Shown here: positions 18,244 to 29,080 of the stretch, piece by piece
Numbering within the stretch: the stretch's first letter is position 1
How the letters are laid out: each line of letters begins with the position of its first letter
Assembly (NCBI GenBank): GCA_009767595.1
Contig: VSDK01028169.1
Span: 181,934-245,933, forward strand
DNA: 64,000 bases
From: Symbiodinium kawagutii
Lineage: Eukaryota > Sar > Dinophyceae > Suessiales > Symbiodiniaceae
Direction of reading: 5' to 3'
The notes under the pieces: generated by a model
The model's database searches: none
What the model was told of the DNA's origin: nothing
The model's input: only the letters and a program-made list of their open reading frames with translations
Translations under genes and position numbers: made by a program

Positions 18244-19090
18244 GTACACAACTTGCACAACACATATTGCAGTATTGGATGGTTCGATGCAGAGGCCAGT
18301 TCTCTTGCAAATTTATTCCAGTGATTGTAGGGCTGAAGTGAGCAAAGCCAGATGGTCATCATGTGCAACCTGCAAATGGAACTCCTGAAAAGTTGCCACC
18401 CTATCTAGCTGCCACATGCCTACTAGCTATGGGATTTGATTATCATCCAGCTAACTGACGATACTGCATCATCATTCTGATGATAAGCCACTACTCACTG
18501 TCCTTATTCATTTCAATATGGCTAGCAAATCACAGTTGGCCATTCCTGTTTTATAAGTCATTAATCCAGTCGACTCTCATCCCACTGTCATTGAACCCCA
18601 CTATGAATCAAAAAAACTACTGTACTACAAGGGTTGAAGCTGGTTGAACCCGGCTATCAACTAGCAGCTGGCTAAACTATAACCACTTGTGAACTGTCAA
18701 ATTGCTGTTTGTTACCCATCTATTGATATTAGTAAACCATCCATTTTGGGGGTCTGTGACTTGAGAAACCACCAAATATTCTATATTATTGGTTATGATC
18801 CCCTATTATCAACCATTATAATCCCTATAAAACCATACAAAACCACCATGCTGGTCCCCAAACAAGCTGCTACTTGTTTGACTCTCATTGTTGGTGACTA
18901 TCCCCTAATATTAAACATCATTCACCATAGATAATCATAATTAACCATAATTACCTACTTGACCATGGTGAACCATAGTTACCCTTGTTATGAACCATGG
19001 TTAACCATTATTAACCATAGAAGTTGAGGGCTAGAAGTAAAGTAACCTGGAATGACCGCTTGATAACTAACCATTGATTGATAACCATAG

Positions 19091-19206
19091 TTGGCTATGG
19101 GTCAATATTAACCAACCAATAATGGTGGTTATTACCCAGCCAACTATAGGGAAAACACTGGTTAATGATAGGGGAACCAGGGGTACGGGATTTTGACCCA
19201 CAGCCA
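19091..19206. mobile_element. small inverted-repeat element, family 2
   Basis: TTGGCTATGGGTCAATATT at the left and TTTTGACCCACAGCCA at the right are inverted partners. The interior holds the family motif GATAGGGGAACCAGGGGTAC. Confidence 0.8.
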
Positions 19207-19222
19207 GTTAACCATAGAACAG

Positions 19223-19335
19223 ATTCCTTCAAGTTGCTGCTTGAAGCTTCACCGCTGCTGGTGGTCACCCCGGAATCAGCTCCGCCAGCGGGGCGTCAGG
19301 CTCGCTCCAGTGACCTGGAGCTCAGGAGCGGCTGG
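19223..19335 (+). CDS. candidate internal exon
   Basis: Between GAACAG and GTGAAG, 113 nt. It reads DSFKLLLEASPLLVVTPESA and continues, 37 codons without a stop, GC-rich. The leading two bases require a phase 1 upstream exon. Confidence 0.6.
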
Positions 19336-19390
19336 GTGAAGCCACGGTTGATTAGCCAACCTGGTTAGTGATGGTTGATGAATGGTGACC

Positions 19391-19497
19391 TGGTGGATTA
19401 CAGGCATGAACTTAGCTTTTTAGCTTTTTTGGTATATGATTGATTTACCATATAACCACTAAAAGTTAGACTCTTAGCAAGGGATCTAACATCCACC
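19391..19497. mobile_element. family 5 repeat
   Basis: TGGTGGATTACAG...TTAGCTTTTTAGC...TTAGCAAGGGATCTAACATCCACCA. Short ends are inverted (TGGTGGAT/ATCCACCA). Related copies are at 42129, 49390 and 49951. Confidence 0.65.
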
Positions 19498-19836
19498 ATA
19501 GTGATGCTAATCAAGTGTGAATGGTTGATCATGGGTGATTAGTCAACAACCAGTGGTTAATAGGACTGGTGGTTGATAAGATAAGGAACAATGAAAGGAG
19601 ACCAACTATGTATGGCGAGGGTCCAGAGTTTCGCTGTCCAAATCTAGCAGCTAGACCAGGGTTTGGTCATTCATTTTCACCAGGGTACCAGGGTTTTGGG
19701 GCCCAACAGCCAGGGAACTTGATGTCGTGGAGGAGAAGGATGATATTTATTGTTGGTTGTTATCCCTTGCAATTCACCCAGGTATTTGCTAGTTTCCAGT
19801 TGTGGGGATGATCCATTAAAAAAGGGCTTGCACCAG

Positions 19837-19899
19837 CTATACCGAGGGGGTGAGCCAGGGGGCTCGCAAAATTCTTGACGTCGCTACCACGCGACCACA
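19837..19899 (+). CDS. candidate exon, first of a phase-matched trio
   Basis: 63 nt after CACCAG, donor GTTTGT. It reads YTEGVSQGARKILDVATTRP with two bases left over that complete a codon with the next candidate at 19989. Confidence 0.5.
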
Positions 19900-19988
19900 G
19901 TTTGTCTAAAGTCGGTGCACTCAATGCAGCTGGTTTCCGTCGTATACTGGCTGGTGGCCCACCAGGGGAGGGGTATCCCTTTTTTCAG

Positions 19989-20023
19989 ACCCTTTCACGG
20001 GAAAGCGATGCCAGGAGCTAGAG
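19989..20023 (+). CDS. candidate micro-exon
   Basis: 35 nt between TTTTTCAG and GTATAT. In the frame set by 19837-19899 it reads PFHGKAMPGAR with one base over, matching the next exon's two leading bases. The following intron would be only 37 nt. Confidence 0.5.
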
Positions 20024-20060
20024 GTATATGATGCCCATTGATGCCCTGTCTTTGGGTCAG

Positions 20061-20142
20061 GTTTTGTGGTTCCCCTTGGTATTGAACCACCTGACATCGT
20101 ACAGACCGAGGTCTCAACCAAGGTTTCTCTGGATGACATACG
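20061..20142 (+). CDS. candidate internal exon
   Basis: 82 nt after GGGTCAG, donor GTGGAT. It reads FVVPLGIEPPDIVQTEVSTK VSLDDI without a stop. Phase agrees with the two upstream candidates. Confidence 0.6.
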
Positions 20143-20921
20143 GTGGATTCACTCACCGTAAACATTTATCACCAACCATCAACCACTACTAAACAGCTCA
20201 TCAACCTATATTGACCATGTTTCTTGTGGTGATGAACCACCGTAAAATGTGACTCTTCAGTTTGGCAAACGATTTGAAACATTATCATTCTTGGTTAAGC
20301 ACCGCCATTCAGTGTTGTTGGTATGACTGCACTAATTCTCGTTGGCTCTTGATGATGTGTTGGCCATTGTTGTCCTTCTCCCAATTTTAATAAACACAAC
20401 GGCATATACAACCTAGAATGATGTTTATTGTCATTAATTACTATCAACCATGTCTTTGCCATTGTTGACTATCAATTCATCGTCTTTGTACGTTCCACCT
20501 TCATCGACCCGCTAATGTCGTTAGCCATTGTTGTTGGAGAATTCGGGAATTGATATCAATTGTTATCATGCATTGGAGTTGATATGGCAGTGGGTCAACT
20601 CACCCTGTACCCCTGGTGTAGCCTCATTAACCATCGCATTCCGGCTATTATTGGAGCTTGGAGTTTCCTTGGAGGGCCGAATGTGCTGGTGAACTTATCC
20701 CTCACGACCATATTGTCGGTTAGTATCACAGCATCATCCACCATTATTGATGATCATTTCGAATTATTCCCCACTATTGTTGGTGAACTTATCCCCCATT
20801 ATCAATCATTACGAACCAATCTTATCACTATGGCTGGTTATTAACCATGATTAACTACTATTAACCGTTGTTGTTGGTGACTTATCCCGCACGATCTTCG
20901 TTGGTTAACTGCTTGACCCAG

Positions 20922-21008
20922 CTCGCCATGTTGGAGGATCCAACTCCCTGCCGTTGCGCAGGTTCTTTGCTCTACTCCCGTGCCCTGGCTAAGACGACCA
21001 GCCGCCGG
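20922..21008 (+). CDS. gene B exon 1 of 12 (phase-consistent chain 20922-33610)
   Basis: 29 whole codons after GACCCAG, donor GTCCGG. It reads LAMLEDPTPCRCAGSLLYSR and beyond. First member of a run in which every junction keeps frame. The true first exon of the gene is probably farther upstream. Confidence 0.55.
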
Positions 21009-21068
21009 GTCCGGTTGTCATCAAGCCTGCAGTTGTGCGCATGACGCCGATGATAAGTTCTAGAACCA

Positions 21069-21176
21069 ATATGCAACTGGTTGGTGGTTTTAGACTTGTT
21101 TTAGTTTCCATTGTAACTATGAACACGTGGTTGGTTGACTAATGTGTTTCATGGGGGTTGAAACCACCAATCAGAA
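21069..21176. mobile_element. small inverted-repeat element, family 4
   Basis: CTGGTTGGTGGTTTTAGAC at the left pairs with GTTGAAACCACCAATCAG at the right. An intact copy for comparison with the one split by the LINE. The interior GTGGTTGGTTGACTAATG matches the LINE target. Confidence 0.7.
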
Positions 21177-21348
21177 CCATATTACAACCACAGCGAACCA
21201 TATACAACCTTGTTTACATGGATATGTATAAACACAATCATGTGTATATACTGTACATGCTTATGTTTCATAAGCCTATAATCATCTACTAATACGTATG
21301 AATGATGTGTTTGCATACGTCTGTTTGTGTAGACATCATCATCTACAG

Positions 21349-21423
21349 GATGCTGGCAGTTTGTTTGACGAGGCACCTGAAGACGCCCTGCCTGAAGCTT
21401 TCCAACGGCCTGGAGGCGCCAGG
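21349..21423 (+). CDS. gene B exon 2
   Basis: 25 whole codons between CTACAG and GTGCTG. It reads DAGSLFDEAPEDALPEAFQR PGGAR, acidic and Pro/Ala-rich. Phase 0 at both ends. Confidence 0.65.
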
Positions 21424-21508
21424 GTGCTGTGGAGAACTCAGCTGTTCAAAGATGATAGGCTGTGAATGACGGGAACTTTCATATGTTTTTAAAGTTTCCC
21501 ATGTTCAG

Positions 21509-21613
21509 TTGCCTGGGGATGCTAACCTCCACCATATACCGACCAAGCAGTTGATCCACCAGGCAGGCCTTCGGGCTTGGCAAGAGCTGCGAGAGCCGGG
21601 GCACCCAACGAGG
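21509..21613 (+). CDS. gene B exon 3
   Basis: 35 whole codons between TTCAG and GTGAAC. Contains LIHQAGLRAWQELREPGHPT. Phase 0 at both ends. A second possible acceptor (GCAG at 21550) is in the same frame. Confidence 0.65.
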
Positions 21614-22510
21614 GTGAACCATGATGAAGGATGGTTCATGAGGCGTTTTGAAGAGGGAAAAGATAGGATTTTCTATGGTTTGCTATGGTTGATGATCGTT
21701 AATGATGGTTAATGACTATAATGATGGTTATTGATGGTTGATGCTGATGGTTGTTGGTGGTTGATAATGGCCATGATAATGGTTTTTGATGGTTGATGAT
21801 GATGGTTAATGATGGTCAATGGTGATTTTGATACTGATAGTTTGTAGATGTTCGTAGTTCACTATTATTGCTATAGAACCATAGTTTCCAAATACTTTAA
21901 ACCATTGTTCATGGTGATTTGTTTCAACATGGTTAACGTGATGAATTGTTGGTGATTGTTTGATGATTATACATTACATGGTTAATCATGCTTAACGATG
22001 GTTGACGCTGATGACACATTGTTTGACAAGGTCTTTGAATGGTTGACGGCAGCTGGCGGTTGTCAGTGTCGTAGTGGTTGATCATAGGAGTTGACAGCCA
22101 AAAAGAAATGTCAGAATCATGGTTAAGTATGGGCATATGGTAATACAAGCCGCTCGTTGATGACAGGTGACGACTATCCTAATCTGCTTCATAAGGGAAC
22201 ATCTATCATCATCCATGGACATTCCCATGAATCAACCACCTTGATGAAGGATCATGAACAACTACTTAAATAAAACATATAGTTCGATGTATGTTTAAGT
22301 AGCATGACTGACTGTTAAAATTTAGATACGTGTTGTGTATTTGTTTCGCGTTGATCGATTTCGAGCAGGAAGTTATTTCGAGCCATTGACTCTTGCCCAG
22401 AAATCGGTGAACAGTTAACTGGTATCAGTTAACTTACCTGTTACTGATATCAACATGTGAACTGCTGCCCAGGAAGTTGTTAACTATCATGTTGAAGTAA
22501 CCGGCTGCAG

Positions 22511-22624
22511 TTCACAGGCCCTGGAAGCGGGCACATGGGCAGTTCCATCGTGTCCCAGGGATGCGAAATCAGGTTGACGCAGAGTGGCACTCCGCCAGAG
22601 GTGTGCAGGGCAGCAGCATGGTGC
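22511..22624 (+). CDS. gene B exon 4
   Basis: 38 whole codons after GCTGCAG. It includes GSGHMGSSIVSQGCEIRLTQ, is glycine/serine rich, and carries three cysteines. Donor GTTGTG. Earlier donors at 22601 or 22621 are possible. The next exon is at 30582, so the intron between them holds the whole copia element. Confidence 0.65.
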
Positions 22625-22659
22625 GTTGTGGCTTGAAGGCTTAGCGTCAAAATGGCGAG

Positions 22660-22776
22660 CTGGGTCAAGGCTTTAACCAACCAACTAATGGTGGTTAATA
22701 ACCAACAAAACTATAGGAAAAACAATGGTTACTGATAGGGGAACCATAGGTACAGGGTGAACTGACCCATAGCCAA
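22660..22776. mobile_element. family 2 element with eroded left end
   Basis: The right end TGACCCATAGCCA and interior GATAGGGGAACC match family 2. The left end is degraded. From here to 23137 I see only AT-rich intron-like sequence. Confidence 0.55.
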
Positions 22777-23137
22777 ATGCTTAGAGTGCTCATGATCCTT
22801 TTTGGCTTCATTGCTTGGCTTCGCCAAAAATGGTTGTTGACAAGCCATGAAGTGACCGCTTTAGGGAGCAGTCTGGAGCTTCATTGCTAATTCTAGTGGT
22901 GAACTGATATTGATAATCTCGATCATGGTGAAGTGCTTGTGATGGTGAATCAACTCAAATGAGCAGCTTTTGCAAGCTGGAGAAGTAATGGTTTATGAAG
23001 GTCATAATGTAGAAAAAAACACAATAATTATTGAGAATCACCAACTACCAGACTGTGTTTGAATCAACAATGAGGGTGATGAGTTATAACTACCATGAGG
23101 ATTATCTATATAATCAAGGTTTCTATTTATGAGGGTT

Positions 23138-23142
23138 ATAAC
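23138..23142 (+). repeat. copia target-site duplication, left
   Basis: ATAAC immediately before the 5' LTR, repeated at 30431-30435. Confidence 0.9.
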
Positions 23143-23259
23143 TGCAAATTCAGTATCGTTCCCGATTGAATTCAGATCACATCCGCACAGCATTTGGCCC
23201 TTCGCCCTTGTGTTGAAAAGGAGTGCGCTTGGTAGCTAGCTCCTGTGATTCGAGTTTCA
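23143..23259 (+). repeat. 5' LTR of copia element
   Basis: 117 bp, TGCAAATTCAG to GATTCGAGTTTCA, identical base for base with 30314-30430. I see no obvious TATA box or polyadenylation signal by eye, which is notable given the short length. Confidence 0.95.
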
Positions 23260-23277
23260 TGGTAGCGGAGCCTGGTT
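23260..23277 (+). other. primer-binding site, initiator-Met tRNA type
   Basis: TGGTAGCGGAGCCTGGTT directly follows the LTR with no spacer. It differs from the common copia site TGGTATCAGAGCC at two positions. Complementary to the 3' end of a tRNA that primes minus-strand DNA. Confidence 0.8.
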
Positions 23278-23330
23278 TGAAGCCAGGTTGTTTTCGCTTG
23301 CCGCCCCGGGGCGGTGTGTGATCCAGGGAG

Positions 23331-25148
23331 ATGGGAGAAGAGAGCCTATCCAGAACCAAGGATGGTATCCCATGTTATGACGGTGCTGCTGACAAACTGA
23401 ATCTGTATCGCGAAGAAGCTTTGCAGTATCTGTTTACTTTGGAGCATCACAAACGGTATCTAGCTGGTCCAAGGTTGTCACAAGCTTTGACAGGAATTGC
23501 TAGAACAGTGATTCGAAAACGACTGGCCAAAGATCCGCAGTGGCTGGCCCATCCGCGAGGGGCCTACGACCTACTACAGCACTTGGAAGAGTGCATTGGG
23601 CAGCCAACAGTGCTTCAAGCAGCACAACATACTCAGAAATTCTTCTACCAGCTCAAGCGGAGAAGAAATGAGACGATGACCTCGTGGACGAATCGTCATA
23701 GTGAAGCCCTATGGGAAGCTTCGAGAGCTCTTAGGAAAGTGCAGAACGAGCAAGGGTCCAGTATGAGCACTGGAAGGGTTGGCTCGAGCACTTCATCGAG
23801 ATCTCAGGCAGGCTGGCGTGACGACGGATGGGGTCATCGTGGAGATGCTGAAGAACAACATGAAGGAAGTGAAATGGGTCCATTCCAGGATGATGGACGC
23901 ATGCGAGAACAGGCTGATGAGGAAGACAACCAGTCATATGCCGGTTGGAACTGGTCTAGGTCCAGCTGGGATGGCTGGTATGACAGCTCCTGGAAGAGCG
24001 CTGAGTATGCGCCACCTCCGGCTTGGAGCTCAGAAGTTCCAGATTTCCTTCCAGATCATCTGGTGGGCTTTTTGCTTTTGCAGCGTTCAAGTCTTGACGC
24101 TGGCGAGAGAGCAAACATCCTCGCTGCAGTGAAGGGAGATGTGACAGTGAGTTCCATTGAGAAGGCCTTGAAGGAGCAATGGACAGATGAAGACCTGCTC
24201 AAGCGGGACAAGCAGCACTATGCTGCCCACTTCGCGGCTGAAGAGGAGTCAGAGGATGTGATGATGGCCAACGAAGAATGTCCAGATCCAGAGGAGGACC
24301 CAGAGGCCTATGAATGCTTCATGGCTGACCAGGCAGTGATCGATTCAGCTCTTGAGGCAATTCAAGAGAAGCGTCGAACCTTGCGTGAGGCAAGGTGGCG
24401 CCAACAACAGGTCAGAATGGGACGAAAGTTTTACCCTTCTGGAAAGATGAGCACTTCGTGGACCAAGACCTCATCACAATCCTTTCCACCGCGCAATGCC
24501 CGTCATGAGCCTGGAGTGAAATGTGTTCGTTGCGGAGGACCTCACATGTCGTCCAACTGCCCCGTGCCGAAGAAGCAGCAAGCCCAGATGACTGAGGAAG
24601 CCGAAGTTGCATTTGTGGCTGAAAGCCCAGAGTTAGCTCTTTCCAGTGAATCGGCCAACGTGAGTACCAATATCAGTCACACCATTCAGATGGGTAAGGG
24701 TATTGTTGATTGTGGAGCCACGGCAACGCTAGGATCCATTGAGGCTGTTGAAGCTTTGATGAAAAGAAATTTGAAGAAGCATGGATCTGACAGATTGTCC
24801 GTGGACCCCAACAACACTCCAGTTTTCAAGTTTGGCAACAATGGCACCACGTCATGTGTTTCAACTGCTCAGGTTCAGGTTGATTGCGGTGCCAAGGTTG
24901 GAAACATGACCATTCATGTTCATGAACTTCCCAACCAGCCGATTTTGATTTCCATCAAGGCTTTGAAAGCCTTGGGGGCCGTAGTGGATTTCTCTCGAGA
25001 CGAAGTCATTTACACAAATCTTTGTCCTCACAGTGTTGTCAAGTTGGAAAGTGCCCAGAACGGGCATTTGCTGATGCCTTTAGGAGATGACTTGCTGGAA
25101 GGAGCCAAACAGCGCCACCAGCCCTTTTCAACACTCATGGACGAATAG
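23331..25148 (+). CDS. copia Gag with zinc knuckle and retropepsin-like protease
   Basis: 605 aa from the first ATG after the primer site. The N-terminal half is capsid-like, with a helical block about residues 70-130. It is followed by a low-complexity Trp/Ser/Asp-rich linker (about 180-225) and an acidic stretch (about 310-335). The RNA-binding knuckle is CVRCGGPHMSSNC (residues 398-410), C-x2-C-x3-H-x4-C, one residue shorter than the usual spacing. Protease is indicated by GIVDCGATATLG (about 457-468), with Cys where copia proteases normally have Thr or Ser in D-T/S-G. The frame ends in TAG. The next 290 nt remain open in the same frame and contain a CxxC...CxxC pair (CANC, CTFC), so the stop may be a later mutation or a programmed one. 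Confidence 0.88.
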   Translation: MGEESLSRTKDGIPCYDGAADKLNLYREEALQYLFTLEHHKRYLAGPRLSQALTGIARTVIRKRLAKDPQWLAHPRGAYDLLQHLEECIGQPTVLQAAQHTQKFFYQLKRRRNETMTSWTNRHSEALWEASRALRKVQNEQGSSMSTGRVGSSTSSRSQAGWRDDGWGHRGDAEEQHEGSEMGPFQDDGRMREQADEEDNQSYAGWNWSRSSWDGWYDSSWKSAEYAPPPAWSSEVPDFLPDHLVGFLLLQRSSLDAGERANILAAVKGDVTVSSIEKALKEQWTDEDLLKRDKQHYAAHFAAEEESEDVMMANEECPDPEEDPEAYECFMADQAVIDSALEAIQEKRRTLREARWRQQQVRMGRKFYPSGKMSTSWTKTSSQSFPPRNARHEPGVKCVRCGGPHMSSNCPVPKKQQAQMTEEAEVAFVAESPELALSSESANVSTNISHTIQMGKGIVDCGATATLGSIEAVEALMKRNLKKHGSDRLSVDPNNTPVFKFGNNGTTSCVSTAQVQVDCGAKVGNMTIHVHELPNQPILISIKALKALGAVVDFSRDEVIYTNLCPHSVVKLESAQNGHLLMPLGDDLLEGAKQRHQPFSTLMDE

Positions 25149-25437
25149 GAAACACGCTCCTCTGGAGAAAATGGACATGGCGTCCAGGGGAGCCTCGATG
25201 AGAACCACAGTTTTTCTTTTGAAACATGTGCCAATTGCGATTTGCAAGCTGTACAGAATGACATTTGCACCTTTTGTGGACACACTCATTTTGATGTTGT
25301 TAGTAGTGATGGTAATGCTATCCATAGTAAGTCATGTAGGTCGTTGCTTGAGCCCGACACCTCCTTGCCGAGTGCTTTTCAGAAGTCCAGTACGATTAGC
25401 AGTTCCGCCAACGTGTCGTGTGTCGCTCTCAGTCATC

Positions 25438-25878
25438 ATGCCGACCGAGCGCAAGCAGGACTTGATTTCCAAGCTTCAGCAGATGGGAGAAGATGTTCCA
25501 GTGACCTGGACTGTTCCACAGATCAAGGCCAGATTGGACGAACTCAAGTCCGAGCGCCAGGACCTCTCAGTCAAGACGCTCAAGAAGGAGATGGTTGCCC
25601 TCAACAAGGCAGCACGCAAAAAGGCCGATCTGGTGGCCTTTGCTCGAGCTATCGATGTTGTGGTGAGAGACAACGATGTCATGACCAAGATCTATGCTCG
25701 ATGCGAGGAGAAACTCGCCATGATGGTTGCTCCGTGTTCAGAGGACCTCGTGAACATCGGGGAGCATGCCGATCGCACCTACCAGAGCCTCCTGGACAAT
25801 TGCCCAAAGTATGCCCAATGGGTAGTGACAACAGCCATGGAGGAGTCGGAGTGCAATTGGCGCCTCAAGCGCCTATAG
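25438..25878 (+). CDS. extra copia coding block, SAP-like N-terminus
   Basis: A different frame from gag, beginning MPTERKQDLISKLQQMGEDV and running 146 codons to TAG. The stretch TWTVPQIKARLDELK resembles the helix-turn-helix of SAP DNA-binding domains (inference). The rest is Lys/Glu/Ala-rich helix. It sits between protease and polymerase, where most copia elements have only linker. Its composition says it was translated in the parent element. Confidence 0.55.
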   Translation: MPTERKQDLISKLQQMGEDVPVTWTVPQIKARLDELKSERQDLSVKTLKKEMVALNKAARKKADLVAFARAIDVVVRDNDVMTKIYARCEEKLAMMVAPCSEDLVNIGEHADRTYQSLLDNCPKYAQWVVTTAMEESECNWRLKRL

Positions 25879-26159
25879 CAGGATGGCTGAACCAGGCTCA
25901 ACCATCCACTCCAGTGATGAACTTGGGAAGCTATCCGAAGGACAAGCCGGGCACCGGTCTAGTGCCCCATCCCAAGATGAAGTCACACTCAGGAATGAGT
26001 TCACAGAGCGAGATCTCCGGAAGCTCTTTTCAGAAGATCCCATCAGAAGCCAAGGATTCAGAACATGCTCAGATTCTAGAGGAATTGGAGCAACTCCGAG
26101 CCGAGAATGCCACGTTGCAGCTGCAGATGAGCCGTTCCAAAGCTCGCAAGGAGATGTGA
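25879..26159 (+). pseudogene. copia linker with leucine-zipper-like helix, out of frame
   Basis: In the gag frame the end of this stretch reads ILEELEQLRAENATLQLQMS, a clear heptad helix, then TGA. The overlapping polymerase frame is also open here but reads as disordered sequence. The zipper was probably part of the ancestral polyprotein, which implies one-base shifts near 25870 and 26155. Confidence 0.45.
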
Positions 26160-29080
26160 GTGAAGCTTCAGATGTAGAGGACTTTGCGGACTGTCCAGAA
26201 CATCAATGTTTGCACACTCATGGAACCATAGGTCAAAACTGGTTAGAACACAGAAATCCCTATGGCAAGTCTTGGAATGCTTTGGTTGGATTTGATCGAT
26301 TGTTTCTTTTAGAAGTGGCTTGCTCCGAACGTAGTGTTTTGTCAGAAGAAGTGCAGACACGTTTTGGACCACATGCCTCTCTCCGATGTGCCCACTGGAA
26401 CGGTTACGACCTTACCTCTCCATCTGGTATTTCAGGTTTGAAGCGGTTGATTCGTGAAAGAAGACCCCAACATATTTGGATTTCATGTGAATGTGGACCT
26501 TACTCTCCTATGCAAAGGATTAATCAACGGAATCCTGATCAGTGTGCACAGTTGGAGCAGAAGAGAGCTGAAGCCAGGAAGCAATATGCGGGAGGCATTG
26601 AGGTGGCAGTCTATGGTCAACGGTTTGGGTGCCAGGTTCATTGGGAATTGTCAGAAAAATGTGATGCTTGGAAGTTACCCATGATTGAAGATATGATTCA
26701 GAAATTGCAGATGAGAAAAGTCACTTGCCATGGTTGCACAGTTGGTTTACGGGCTCCTGACACCGGTGACCTCATGTGCAAGGGTTGGACCATCGCCACT
26801 CAGAACGGCAATCTCCTGCGACGTATGAACCTGCAATGCCAGCGAAACCATAAGAAGACTGTCTGTGAAAGCAATCGTACTCGTTTTTCCGCATATTACA
26901 CAGCAACTTTTGCAAAGAGAGTTGTGGAAGCATTGCAGGAGCATGAGGCTTGGTCAAGCCTCGTTCAAGAACTGGCATCACCGGCAGAAGACATCAGGGA
27001 TACATTCTCAGGTGACTCCGAAGAACAATGTTTAGTAGGAGACACTGAAGTGACTGATGAGGAGAAGATCAAGATCAACAATTTGTTGAGACATATTCAT
27101 AGTGTTACAGGTCACGGCTCAGTGGAGACTCTGGTGAAGTCTTTGAAAAACAGAGGAGTACCTGAGAAGATCCTGAAGGTTGCCAGACAGTTTCAATGCC
27201 CAGTTTGCGACGAGCGTAAGCGGATGGCACCACGCCGGCCAGCCACGCTCGAAGTTCTTCCACTGAAATGGCAACGAGTTCAATGTGATCTGGGTTCCTG
27301 GACTCACCCTCAAACCAAACACAAGATCAAGTTTGTCCTTTTCATTGATGAGGGATGTCGTTTCAGAACTGGTAGAATTCTATTTGAGAACAGCCGCAAT
27401 CAAGCTACATGGCCTTTGGTCAAACAAGTATTCGAGGAAACATGGTTATCAGTTTTTGGTCAACCAGAAGAACTTCGAGTGGATCCGGAAGGCGTGTGGC
27501 TTACAGAAGATGCTGCAGCTTACTGCCAAGAACGTGGCATTGAACTTCGCCACATTCCAGCTGAAGCGCATTGGCAGATTGGTGTAGTTGAAGAAGGAAT
27601 CAAAGCACTGAAACATGTGATGACTTCCCTTTCTTCGGAATTCCCTGACATGGATACAACAGAATGCTTCTCTAGGGCTATTTGGGCATGTAACTCACGA
27701 GACAACAGTCATGGATATTCTCCAGCCCAACATGCCATGGGTCGCAATCCAGATGAATGGGGGCGGTTATTCAAAAGTGACGTTGATGGGCAACCTATTC
27801 ATCCTCAACAGATGATTGACGGGGGTTTTGCAGAGAACATCAAGGCCATTGCCACAGCAGAGCAGAGCTTCAGTCAATATCAAGCAGCAGCCCGAATTGC
27901 TCGTGCCGAAGCTGCGGGGAAACGACCATTGAAACATTTCACTCCTGGTGATTTAGTGTTTTATTGGCGAAAGCAAGTTCGTGGTGGTGGTGACAAAGGT
28001 TTTTCATGGTGTGGTCAATTCGTTGGTCCTGCCCGTGTTTTGGCTGTTGAAACACGTGAAGACGAAAATGGTCGTTTGAGACCAGGCAGCTGCGTTTGGC
28101 TACATCGTGCTGGAAAGCTGTTGAAGGCCGCTCCCGAACAGCTGAGAGCTGCATCCAGTCGCGAACGAGCAATTGAAGAACTTAAGGGTCCATGTGAAAT
28201 TCCCTGGACCATCACTTCATTGGCATCTCATCCCCAAAGAAGGACATACTGGGATATCAGCAAGGAGAAACCTTCAGATATGCAATGGCAGGAAGCAGCA
28301 GCTCATCCTACCGGCCGGAAGCGGTATTTTACCAAAATGCCGGTGCATTCGGAACCAAGTGCTGATCCTAGTGCCGCACCTTCCAATCGGGAAGGACCTT
28401 CGGAGATGTTAGTGGATGATGAAGATGAGAACATGGAACCTGTAGAAGAAGAAGAAATTTTTCCCTCTCCTTCTCCAGCAGCTATGGATACAGATTCAGA
28501 TTTGCTTGCTTATGAAATTTCCATTGACATCCCAATTTCAAAACGAGGATGGAAGCGATTCACAGACTGCCCAGAAGCATATGTTGCTAGTCAGATGAGA
28601 AGAAACTCTGTCGAGGTTCGCGAACGTAATCTGACTGATGCTGAACTACAACAATTCAAGGTTGCAAAGGACAAGGAAGTACGTAGTTACTTGCAGGCAC
28701 ATTGTTTCAAGTTGTTACCTCCGGAACAACAAAACAAATCTGAGGCAGTCGGAATGCGCTGGGTGCTCACATGGAAAGCCCTTGACGACGGAAGTGGTGA
28801 GAAGAAAGCTAAAGCTAGAGCAGTGATCTTAGGATACCAGGACAAGAACTATGAGCACAAACAAACTGCGTCTCCTACTTTGTCAAGATCTGGTAGACAG
28901 TTGTTTCTGGCATTTTGCAGTCGTCATCATTTCAGAGTTCGCAAGGGTGATGTATCAGCAGCATTTTTACAAGGTGAAGTATTGGAGGATGGCATGCAAG
29001 TACAACCCACACCAGAGATTTGTCAAGCCATGGGCATTCCTAATTACACAGCTACAGAGAGCTGCATACGGATTGGTTGA
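25883..29080 (+). pseudogene. copia Pol, first part: methyltransferase-like region, integrase, start of reverse transcriptase
   Basis: 1065 aa open frame. Residues about 140-345 look like a decayed Rossmann/methyltransferase unit: FLLEVACSERSVL, HIWISCECGPYSPM and VHWELSEKCDAW occupy the places of the first motif, catalytic loop and acid motif, but there is no Pro-Cys. Integrase follows. Zinc site His/His/Cys/Cys (HIHSVTGH... CPVC, about 402-443). Catalytic triad Asp in QCDLGSW (about 468), Asp in RVDPEG (about 534), Glu in VVEEGIKALK (about 570). The reverse transcriptase begins at about 920 (AVGMRWVLTWK, KARAVILGYQD, RKGDVSAAFLQG). The frame is lost near 29050, between LQGEV and the conserved YGL block, and ends at a chance TGA. 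Confidence 0.85.
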
